From Aradus depressus (lineage: Eukaryota > Arthropoda > Insecta > Hemiptera > Aradidae), in contig OY759217.1 of NCBI GenBank assembly GCA_963662175.1, positions 7,814,562 through 7,878,561 of the forward strand: 64,000 bases of DNA, given 5' to 3'. Of this stretch, positions 48,086-57,931 are shown piece after piece. Numbering within the stretch: the stretch's first letter is position 1; each line of letters starts with the position of its first letter. The translations under genes were made by a program, and so were the position numbers. The notes beneath the pieces were generated by a model. It saw only the letters and a list, made by a program, of their open reading frames with translations, had not been told where the DNA came from and ran no database searches.

Positions 48086-48924
48086 CACATTAAGCATCTT
48101 ACAAAGCCCAAATTAAAATGACGCCACTTCAATACAATACAACCAGCAAACCAAAAATCCTGTCAACATTTTTTTTCAAGCTGATAATCTTTTTAGTATT
48201 AGGAACATAAAAAATTTAGTATATTCACCCCTCTGAGATGAAATTATATAATAAAATAATTAAACCTGACCTCTATTGACGACTTTCAAAACCTCACAAA
48301 ATCCTATGACAGCTCAGGCGTTAAGTATGTTACGCCGAGCTATCCAATTATCAAAGCAGCACGACTTCTCAACCCCACTCCACTGATAGCTCTGGAATAG
48401 AAAAATAACGAGTCCGGTAAAGCTACTTTCAAGCAGGCAAGAAGACAACTCCGTGCTCAGGAAGCCAGCCTTGGGGCCATCTGGGTGAAATAAAGCGGAA
48501 CAAGGCATGTCTTCATTCGGTCAGCGGCCCTGTCAACTTTGAACTGAGAGCAGTAACGCGACATAGAAGATTCAATACAAACTTATATCAACACTCAAAA
48601 TTGTTCTAATTTTCGTTTTTCTTGTATCCCAACCCTTTATTTTTTACTCTCCGTAGAAGCATTGTTACGCCGGACCATAAGGTGGTGAATGAATTTTTTT
48701 TTATTATTTGGTTTTTGAGGTTGTCCTTCATGGACAGAGTGTGCTCATGGTAGTAGCCATTAGCAAACTAACAGGTATATTTTACTGAAATTGCCGATTT
48801 CATGAAATGAGCAATCTCTCCGTCTATTTCATGAGTTAGGAAAATCCTGATGTTATTTTTTCTTATTTCATGAATTATACAATACTGTTTTTATCCATTT
48901 TGTTCCAACATTGACAATTTATCG

Positions 48925-49185
48925 TGAGTTCGATCCCCGCCGGGGCTCTTAGGTCTTCTGTCCGCTGTTAGGTACTCATTAATGATCCCTACCCTAACTA
49001 AACCAAAATGTATGACTGCCAACCCCAGGAAGTGGACCTTGTCCTCCACAACCCCCAGGTTACATAGGGAACAGATCTGGGCCTCACGATCCGTTCTGAA
49101 CTATAAGATGCATGTCCACCAGAGCGACTGAGCGGTAGATACGGTTTCTTGATTGAAGCCCGAGCATCAATCAGACAAACAATTT
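48925..49185 (+). mobile_element. Diverged SINE-like repeat
   Basis: Contains GAGTTCGATCCCCGCCGGGG (B-box-like), TTAGGTACTCATTAATGATC and CCACCAGAGCGACTGAGCGG in the same order as the main SINE, but well diverged. It is probably a related subfamily. Confidence 0.5.
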
Positions 49186-49755
49186 ACATTACATGATTAT
49201 TATTATTTATGAATAAATGAATAAATTATACATATGATTTATTTGATATATTTTTTTAATGTATAATTTTTTCAATGAATATTCTAAATCGCTGCAATGC
49301 CTCTTCTCTTGATATCGAATTTGCAAACCTGTTTTACATATTTATTTTATTTATCTGCAGTAAATAAGTCAATAGCTGGTAGAAAATAGAAATGATTTAC
49401 ATAAATTATACAAATTGTAGGTTGTATTCAAATAGACGCTTACTAAGTAGCTAATATTATTCACGAATGGGCTCCCGTGATTTGAACCCTGGATCCAATC
49501 TGATAGCAAACAAAATATGTGCAATGTTTTGATAATTGTTTTATTTAAAATTTATCTATTGCAGATCTCGACGGTGGAGCATCCTTAATTCTGCAGCGTG
49601 TCTGAAGAATGCAAATTATATCCTGGATGTAAAGTCGAAGAATTGCAATCTTAGTTCATATTATGCAACCTATAACGCTAATATATAATGCATGTATGTG
49701 CAACTTAATTTAAATTCTAAATAGGTTTCAAAGCCGGAGGAGGGCGTAGCAATTT

Positions 49756-49783
49756 GGGGGGGGGGGGGGGGGGGGGGGGGGGG
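49756..49783. repeat. Poly-G tract (28)
   Basis: Run of 28 G directly before a copy of the dispersed hairpin-ended repeat (49785-49990). Confidence 0.95.
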
Positions 49784-49784
49784 T

Positions 49785-49990
49785 AAACTCAAAACCACCA
49801 ATAATAGCCGATTTAATGAATTTATCGACACAAAATTTAGTATGAGGATTTAGGAGCCCCTATGTAAGTCAACTATTGAATATTAGCGTAAACGTAAGAC
49901 TGGTTGTGGAGGGGGAGCGAAAAGTTAATTAATTAATGCGTTCTGGGGAAGTACATTGCCGTCGTGATTTACCGATGACTTTTTTTTAAT
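49785..49990 (-). repeat. Dispersed hairpin-ended repeat, uninterrupted copy
   Basis: Matches 33440-33990 but reads straight from AAAAGTTAATTAATTAATGC to GTTCTGGGGAAGTACATTGC. It therefore shows the empty site of the MITE at 33569-33950. Confidence 0.75.
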
Positions 49991-51133
49991 TTTAAGTACG
50001 ATGAGATCTTATAGGAAATATAATTCTGAGCAAAAAGGTCCTATAAATATTTGTAAACCAAGGCACCAGAGTTCGAATGTAAAATTATTATTTACAAGTC
50101 GGCTCCGTCCCAGCGACCTTCGGACCTCCTCGCGCAGCTTCTAGAAGCAGTAAAAAAAAAAAAAAAAGCAAGCATTAAACTGAAAAAAAAACAAGAATAT
50201 ATATATTCACCATTACACGTATTTCTTCTGAACTTTAGTTTAAGGAAATAAAGGAACTTTGTGAAATTTGGCAATGTTACTGACAGAAGGTTAATAGATC
50301 TTTTTTTATTAAAGAATTGTATTTGAAAGAATTTTATTGGGAATGCGATATGATAAATACTGATACTGAATAATATTTTTGGAATATTTGTTATTTGATG
50401 TAAGTATTTGAACAATGTTCTAACTTGTAAGTTTTCAATGAAAAAAAAAAAAAAATTAGAAATTTAGAAATATGAACTGGTATACTAATGAATTGTGATT
50501 AAGAAAATGTACCTATGTAAAAATAAAATAAATAAATAAAATTACCACGTTTCCTGAAGAAATTATATCTGGTCTTCTACTAAATTTTGATTTACTTATG
50601 CAATAGTTTCCGAAAAGGGCCCTAAAAAAAGGCGTGCAATTTTGAAGAAAGTGCACATATTTAAAAAAATTAAAATTAATAATTATTTCATTTTGATTTT
50701 TTCTAAAGATGCTAAAGAGATGCCATATTGTTTTCCTTAAACTTAAAAAAATATTCAATCTAATCCAAAGGTATAAATTATCTTACTGGGTTCACAGGGA
50801 AAATGAATAGCATAGCAAGAAAGAGAACAAATATTTGGGTTTATTTAACTTAACCTACGTTTTCAATATACCTAATCAAATATTAATTAAAAAATCAAAT
50901 TATTTACAATAAAAAAAAATCTTGCAATCTAATTTCTACATCTACTTTAGTCACTTTTTTCTGTTTGAAATATTGTGGTCATTCTTTAATTTAATGTTAT
51001 TTTGGGCATATATATGTACATATTAATAAAAAGTACCTTTTTTATTTTATTTCACTGCTCTTTTCACTCCTTCACTACCTTAAGCCTAAAAACATCTATC
51101 TTTCTACACTGCCCACCTTCACATCTCAACTTA

Positions 51134-52188
51134 AGGGGGTCATACACGGTCAGTTTGGTGTGTCAGTTTGGCTTGAACACATCGAACTGGCACACCAAAC
51201 TGACGTGTATGGGGTAGAAATGACATGACATCATGCCAAAAAAATGAACTGATGGTTTGATGAGATTCCATCCAATGGTGTGACACATCGAACTGACGAC
51301 AAGCCTATTTGCCTGTGTGTGGGGCTGAATCAGTTCAGTTCTTCAAACTAGCCATTCTGCGCATGCTCCGGCGTCATCAAAAGTTATTTTATGTATATTT
51401 TGATTTCTTTGTTTTCAATAAATAAAATTAAGTTTTAAAAGTTTATTAATAATTATTGTTTAGTGTGTGTTTTTTTTAATTGTTTTTAAAAAATAAAAAG
51501 ACGATTTAATTATGTCTACTTGGAGTAAAGACTTTTTAATTGAGATTTATTGAGGCAAGAAGAATGTTTATGGAAGGCTATATGAAAAGATTACCACAAT
51601 ACATTAAAATAGGACGCTTCCTACGAGTTGCTTGTAAATAAAGTTAAAGAAACTGATGCCAAAGCATGTAAGGAGACTGTAACAAAAAAAATTAATAGTT
51701 TGAGTTGCTGTCAGTCTTTCATGAGTGGTTATTGCATTTCTCATATTTGTGTCTTGCTTTTTTATTAAATGAGAAACTAATGAATATAGTTGAAGATAAG
51801 TTTCTTCGTCCATTCTCAAATAATTATTCTAATCTTTTGGATGAAACCTGAGCTCCTCCAAAATATTTATATGTGAATATTTCGCCCTTTTTGAAAGCCA
51901 ATCTTTAACCCAAATTTTTCTTCGATTTCTTTTTTTGGATGCAACAATGTAAATAGCCACAGCACCATATAACAACCTTTTCCTCATTACTTGACATTTT
52001 TAATTTAATTTATTATAACTTATCTAAACAAACAAATCAAAGCTCGAAATAAACTTTTATTCCCAAAAAAAACCAAGATGTGACACACTTAACTGACCGT
52101 GTGTAGACACCAGACCTATCAGTTCGATTTGATCAGTTAAAACTGATCAAATCGAACTGACACACCAAACTGACCGTGTATGGCAGGC
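51134..52188 (-). mobile_element. PIF/Harbinger-type element with decayed transposase
   Basis: Flanked by the 3-bp duplication TTA (51131-51133 and 52189-52191). Both ends carry inverted CATACACGGTCAGTTTGG-TGTG sequence. Each end also contains its own internal palindrome (51140-51215, and about 52118-52162). The minus strand at about 51604-51960 encodes an N-terminal transposase-like piece (LRMDEETYLQL, IKKQDTNMRNAI, HERLTAT), characteristic of PIF/Harbinger transposases. It is broken by a stop and the DDE catalytic part is missing. The element is an internally deleted, non-autonomous copy. Confidence 0.88.
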
Positions 52189-52366
52189 TTAGACTCTCTT
52201 GACTATTTTAAACAGCTGATCGTCGTCATTTGTCATCCATTCATTGATTGTTCACATTTCGTTTTAAAACAAAATGCGACTTCATATATTTATTCACTAT
52301 TTAAGTTATTTCACTCCTAACAGCTGTTTTTATACGAATAATTATTATTATTTTAATAATTTTAAT

Positions 52367-53463
52367 ATCTTCCCGATCACCAGTTTGGGTTTCGTTCTTC
52401 TCACTCCACCACCCACCAACTGCACAGAGTTGTCGACTACACAGCGTCTGCATTAGAGCGAAAACTCTATGCAGCCGGGGCATTCCTGGATATATCTCAG
52501 GCTTTTGATCGGATCTGGCACGCGGGACTTCTGTATAAACTTAAACCCCTCCTACCCCATACATATGATCTTATTCTTCAGTCATACTTAACGGATAGGT
52601 ATTTCGCCGTCCGTCAGGGCTCAGCTATTTCCTCCTGCCACCCCATACTAGCCCCCCTTATTATACTCCATGTACACCTTCGACTTACCCACCGACCCTC
52701 TCACATTAACAGCCACATACGCAGATGACACCGCATTCTAGCCTCTCACACAGATCCTCACACCACTTCACTCATCCTACAACAACGCCTCAACAAAATT
52801 GAAGTTTTGAGTAAATCTTGGAAAATTAAATTTAACACCACAAAATGTCAACACGTAACATTCGCTCTCCGCAGTGGTGACTGCCCCCCAGAATTCCTTG
52901 AAAACCAGCCATTACCTCATACCTCTTCCGTAAAATATTTAGGATTAACCCTCGATAGAAGGCTGACTTGGAACCCTCACACTTGAACGACACGACTCAC
53001 ACTAGACAGGCGACTTAGACTATTGTACAGTATTTTGAATAGGGTATTTCAATCCAAGACTCTCCGACTGATCACGCAATGCCCACCATACGTTAGCAAC
53101 AAGTCTTTACACCGCGACTTGAACATCACATCCATAGACACACCATTAAACATTTATACCAACGTTTCTACGCCAAAATATAATTACACACCAATCCGGA
53201 AGTTCGCAAAATCTTAAGTACAAATTTACCCCACAATCCCCCAAGAAGATTAAAGAGAGTTTGGCATAGAGATCTCCTGGTATGAAGTGATGTCATGAGG
53301 GTTCACCGCTGGGTGTTTTTCCTCTCTCAAGCCTCTCATGTCATATTTATTTTTATTATTTTATTTATTTTTTAAATGTCTGTATAGTACATGTCAGCCC
53401 AGCCGCTGGTTGTGCATTTTTTGCACAGTTGTGGCTTAAAATAACTAAATGCAAAAATAAAAA
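52367..53463 (+). mobile_element. Second 5'-truncated Jockey-like LINE
   Basis: Flanked by the 13-bp duplication TAATAATTTTAAT at 52354-52366 and 53464-53476. It starts inside ORF2 at a DHQFGFR segment and contains FLDISQAFDRIWH and the YADD box near 52718-52729. It ends in a 3' UTR with AAAATAAAAA. Several frameshifts and stops are present, for example right after YADDTAF. It is distinct in sequence from the LINE in NTHL1 intron 1. Confidence 0.9.
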
Positions 53464-53608
53464 TAATAATTTTAATGTGTGTAAAGTTATACATACGTCA
53501 CAGAATGTTTGCTTCAATAAAAGAAAATCTGTGGGTATATTCATGAGCCTAACAATAAATAAAACGCACTACTTTTTCTACACGTAATTTCGACCCAACT
53601 AGCCTTAT

Positions 53609-53834
53609 GCCATTGTAATTATTATTATTATTTTTATTTATTATTTATTTATTTATCTATTTTATTTATTTTTTTCTGTAATTTTTTATTTATTTATTAT
53701 TATTATTTTATTTTTTATTTATTTATTTTTTTTTTTTTTACACTCACTGTTATCAAATTTACTTATAGTTATATTATAACTGATTGTAGATATACCAAAT
53801 AAACCTCATTCAAAAAAAAAAAAAAAAAAAAAAA
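53609..53834 (+). mobile_element. Short poly-A retroelement insertion with 12-bp duplication
   Basis: The 12-bp AACTAGCCTTAT occurs at 53597-53608 and 53835-53846. The insertion between them is (ATTT/ATT)-rich, has an AATAAACCTCATTC end and about 20 A. These are hallmarks of target-primed insertion, of a LINE 3' end or a SINE. Confidence 0.85.
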
Positions 53835-54191
53835 AACTAGCCTTATACAGTGTGTACAAGTTATAGTTTGAAAATGTTGACATTTCAAATATGGAATTAC
53901 TTAATGATGAGGAAGTTAAACGTCCTAACGTTAACGAATATGTTGGAAAACTAACATGTTCTTTAGAAAGATAAATCTCACTGAAGAGAGGAGTCTGTCA
54001 TTGGTAGAGGTACAATCACAACCCCCAAAATAGTATATTTTTTGCCATTGATTCCATAATTATCAACTTTTTTTTCTAACCTAAGCACAATTGCATATGA
54101 ATTTTGAATTCACTAAGTTAATCAAAGTAAATCGGTTTTTTGAAACATTTCAAAAACTAAATTCAGATTCACGTTTCTGGTTTAATTAGGT

Positions 54192-54507
54192 ATTATGAGT
54201 CATGCCCGGGCTTTAACTACAAGATAGTATCGCCTTCTACTAGAGCGCTCATTCGTCACTCTGGTGAACATGAGCCCGACTCTACTATGTGAGTCCTAAA
54301 TCTAGCCTGCCCTAACATTTTATTCACCCAGTGTAGGTGTCTTTAACCAGTACCTGATGTCGGACAGGTACTGGTTAAAGTCATCCCCTCCGAAGGACGG
54401 CATGCTTAAGTTTCGTTTTTTTACCTACCAGATAAAATAAATTAAGGGCCTGTAACGGACGAACTTGAGTTCAGTAAGCGTGCATACTAATGAGCTACCG
54501 GCGCCCA
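54192..54507 (-). mobile_element. tRNA-derived SINE
   Basis: Reverse-strand copy of the main family: GGGCGCCGGTAGCTCATTAG head (reverse), body with AAGCATGCCGTCCTTCGGAG, and end near GGCATGACTCATAATACC. A short internal duplication of a CAGTACCTG/CAGGTACTGG inverted sequence lies near 54340-54380. Confidence 0.85.
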
Positions 54508-54559
54508 CTTGGCCCATTTAATTTTATACCCTATATACGTTTCTATAATTTTTTTAAAA

Positions 54560-54808
54560 AAACTGGTCCTGGTTTCCAGTTGCAAAACTGACCAATCGAC
54601 CGTTTGGGCTAACAATCAATAGTTCATTTACGTAGAGACTCCAGGATGCGAATACTAAATTTAGTGTCGGTACATTCATTTCATCTGCAGTTATGTATAA
54701 GGCTTTTTTGAGTTGAGTCTGCCTCCTATCGGCATATCTCGCTGAAAATGAATAGCTGTCGATCTTATGGGGTTTTGTATACAAATATACGAGGGGTATA
54801 TCGTAAAT

Positions 54809-54852
<44 letters not shown>

Positions 54853-55055
54853 TTTTCATTTAACGTTTGTTTTCATTTCTTGTCAATACATTCATTCTAT
54901 CGTGAATTATCTTGTTCACAGAGACAGACAGAACTTTTTTTTTTCTCTTTTGGAATCAGGTTGTCGGAAAACATGAAAGTCCGGTGAAAACTCAACAACG
55001 AATTTCTGGCCGATTACATAACTTCCCCTATACCTCGTAGAGCTGGGGAAGTAGA
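54560..55055 (+). repeat. Dispersed hairpin-ended repeat with T39 run
   Basis: Units with ACATTCATTTCATC and AATGAATAGCTGTCGATC, then T39 at 54813-54851, ACAGAGACAGACAGAAC, and ACTTCCCC ... GGGGAAGT at 55022-55052. It shares the terminal hairpin with the copy at 9400-10006. Confidence 0.8.
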
Positions 55056-55586
55056 ATGATCTTTTTAGGATAAAAGGAGTACTGTAGAGGAGAATGAATC
55101 ACATCCCTAGATCTGATTACAGAATTAGTAGTAACGTTACGTTGGTGAAACAGTATCTGTTGTTTGGGGAGGCCTTAGGCATTCCCCAGCCTTCTGGTGG
55201 TTCCTTAGAAAAAGGGTGGCGACCTATAGAACTAGGTCAGTTCCTCTCTCCTCCTCTGTCCATTTATAGGAACTACACAACTCTACTGGCGTCACGGTTA
55301 TCCTTTACAGAAATCATATACGATTATATCTCATCTCTTTAATAACACCTTCCCAGACGGTCAATAGAGTGCAGTGTACTCTGATTTAGAGCGTTATGAT
55401 TAATGATAATCGTTTTTATTCCAAACCGTTTATTATAAACCTTAAAGCATCAGGGTACAGAGTAGCAAAATAAAAACTTACTTACCCCACCCGCACAGCA
55501 TAGCGGTTAAAGGAGAACTGGCATAGTTCAAAGGGGTTAGGATAGCTAGGTTCACTCACTCTTGAGGTAAAAAAAAAGTTTAACTG
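55056..55586. other. Spacer before the Bel/Pao fragment
   Basis: No gene or repeat is recognised. It may include part of an LTR element, but no LTR pair was found. Confidence 0.35.
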
Positions 55587-56717
55587 TTAAATCTGTGAAC
55601 CTGGGTCAAGGATAGAGCGTACGCTATGATAGTTACCATCTCGGCCACAAATGAGAATAACCAGAGTGCCTAGTAAGGCGTGAGGCTTGGTGGAGGCAGA
55701 GTTGTAGGCTGTACATGAAACAGCCTGGTCGGAGCTGGGAGCTGTGCCTAAGGACTCGGATAGATGAGGATTACTATGAGAATTCTCATTACGATGTGCA
55801 GAAGAGCTAACTGAAACAAAGGAGACTGACTTAGAATGATCGTAATTGGCAGACTTCGTCTTGGAATTGGCAGGATGCAAGGTGGTATGGTGTAGATTAC
55901 TGTGACAGGATCTACAAGTGGTTTTGGAAGGGCAGCTACTCCTCGAATGCCTGCCAAGGCAGTTGAAGCATCTATTTGTTTCTCTTAAAAATTGATACTT
56001 ATCTTTAATAGAGGTTTCTAAAAAATTAGGACAATGACATAATAAATGATTATCTCTACATTTAGGACACGAAATAGTTTTATTTTGAACGGAAGAATAA
56101 GGTTTCATAGAATTTTCAGAACGAGCGTTAACTAACATTACACGCGATTTAGTATACGAACTAAGTCTAGGAGAGGAGGGAGACTTGGTGACAACATCAG
56201 ACAATTCACCGGTACGAACTTGTTGTGTTACGAATTCCATTAACTGACTATAAGTTGGAATTTCTTCGGAAGCAAATTTATTTTCAAAACCTCTTCTAGT
56301 GAAGGGATCTAAATTTTTTAAAGTTAATGAAAACAACAGAAAGTCCGCTAAATCGACGATATTTAAAACCTTAATGGCATTAAGTGAGGTTTGATGAACA
56401 TTTGAGAAATATTTTAAATTACTTAATGCTGAGGATGTCGCACCTTTAAAGGTCAAAATATTATTTAAATAACTACTAGCTAGACGTTGCTTATTCTGAA
56501 TACTATTTTGTAATGCGTTATAAGCAATGGCATAATTTTCGGAAGCTAATTCAAAACCTGATATTACGGCCATAGCTTCACCAGATAAAGCCGATTTCAA
56601 ATATTGAAACTTCTTTATTTCATCTAAAGATATGTTATTATGTACTAATGAAAGTAGGATATTTCTGTCTACATTTGGCACAGTTAAAGGGGGCCTATGC
56701 TGGTCTAGTAGTGCCAC
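55587..56717 (-). mobile_element. Bel/Pao-type LTR retrotransposon Gag-protease fragment
   Basis: An open frame of 376 codons. Residues ~20-160 have the LVHNN-x-S-L...KFQYLKSALSGEA pattern of the DUF1759 Gag region of Bel/Pao elements. Two zinc-knuckle groups follow (CPKC...CHC and CFNC-x6-SC...CRSC...H). The frame ends at the start of an aspartic protease, in ILDPGSQ (residues 369-375) before a stop. The usual family motif is D-S/T-G-S, so the second position is changed. Reverse transcriptase, integrase and LTRs are not seen, and the 5' part is cut. The only ATG-independent start used is the frame limit. Confidence 0.88.
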
Positions 56718-57052
56718 TAGTGTTAGGAAGGGTCAGGATTTAAAGGGACCATTGTAGGTCAGACGGAGGTGGTTTTAAAGTCCAGTGGACTGGTGTGTCA
56801 GATGTGTGTCAAACAGATGTAAACCTATCATTTATATATTTATTTTGCTATCTCAAAAAAATCGCTAGCGTCTGAGAGGTCATTCAACCTTATATGTATA
56901 CAGATGACGAGATTATACCACCACCTCATTCAACCTTCAGTGAGTCATCAATCTCGTCGACCTTCGTCCAGACCACACCAAGATTTGCATATCATAATAT
57001 TCAGTGAGGTAGGAAGTCAATGAAAAAACATATATAGAAAAAAATAAAAAAA
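56718..57052. other. Junction between the Bel/Pao fragment and the virus-like cluster
   Basis: No gene is recognised. A direct echo of AGATGATGACGAG-like and ACCACACC sequences near 56890-56990 is weak. Confidence 0.35.
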
Positions 57053-57088
57053 TTTATTTAAAAAAAAATAAATATATTTTACACATCG

Positions 57089-57592
57089 TCACCCCCAAAA
57101 TTCATCTTCCGTGTCTGCATGAGGGGCGGTGTAGTATATTTCGGGTGGGATGAAGTCGGGGTTTTCTCTATAACAGAAAAAAAAAGAAGAATAAATACAA
57201 AATTAAAATTAAATTTATGTGTGTTAATGGATATATTTAAAATCATACTTAAAAATGATCTTGTCTACTCCTCCTACCCTGCCCTCGTATGTGAGGGTAA
57301 ACCCGTACTCGGGCGACTCCCAGAATAGGATGTCGTCGATAACATCAGTATATTTTTCTGGGAGTCGTACCTCCCACAGGTCCCCCCTCACTTGGAGGGC
57401 AACGGTTGTTTCCTTCCCCGACCCGCCGAAGCGCTTAATGGGGAATGCTTCTCTTAGAGGGAGTTCCGCCACCTCCCTGACGTAGGGGACGGGCACCCTT
57501 TGTAGGCGCCTCAAGAAGCACTGATGGCGGCGGCACAACTGGAACAATAAACAGAAAAAAATTAGTGAATTATTCTCAGCTCCCTCGATCAT
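57089..57592 (-). CDS. Small two-exon gene of unknown function in the virus-like cluster
   Basis: Exons 57592-57249 and 57167-57089 join across an 81-bp intron (donor GTATGA, acceptor TTATAG) in matching phase to give 140 aa. AATAAA lies at 57053-57058 on the minus strand, 31 nt past the stop. The N-terminal part is hydrophobic and then rich in Arg/Cys (CRRHQCFLRRLQR). The C-terminal part is acidic and aromatic (SPEYGFTLTYEG, then PPEIYYTAP, ending DEFWG). An alternative acceptor at TTGTTCCAG (just before the CRRH segment) would give an N terminus in another exon. The GC content is higher than its neighbours. The family is not recognised, and its link to the cluster is by position only. Confidence 0.55.
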
Positions 57593-57931
57593 GCGGACAG
57601 ATCTGAAAAAAAAATTAGACATAAAATTAAAAAAAAAAGAAAATAGTGCTTCTCTTGGTTCTTGATCATATAAATCAATTAAGCCTCCTCGCTACGTCAA
57701 AGCGGAAGCACATTTGAGGAAGTTTTGGGGTGGATAAGAGAGGTCGGATGAAATGTGGACCACCGATGGCAGAGGAAATTTAGGGGTCAGAATGAACTTT
57801 ACACATTTTCTTCATCATATGTATCTGCATATCATTTTTATACAATCTTAAAATTCTTCTAGTGATTCGGGGGTCAACTCAGTAGGTAATTCACAAGATG
57901 ATAATTCTCGAGTTTGAGGGGGAAAAGTGAA
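57593..57931. other. Spacer in the virus-like cluster
   Basis: No gene is recognised. It separates the small two-exon gene from the polymerase stop codon. Confidence 0.4.

Larger units (their letters stand above)
46845..51120. other. Intergenic, repeat-rich
   Basis: Apart from the SINE copies listed, no host gene is recognised. A minus-strand frame at 47619-47838 between the inverted SINE pair and another at 48314-48508 look peptide-like but match nothing I know. Region 50000-51000 is AT-rich, with poly-A runs near 50151-50167 and 50441-50454. Confidence 0.4.

Noticed and set aside
54748..54987. Frames with poly-Phe or poly-Lys
   Set aside because: Produced by the T39 run at 54813-54851.
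57224..57622. Single-exon reading of the small gene (132 codons)
   Set aside because: It runs into the intron; a GT-AG junction in phase and a poly-A signal support the two-exon model instead.
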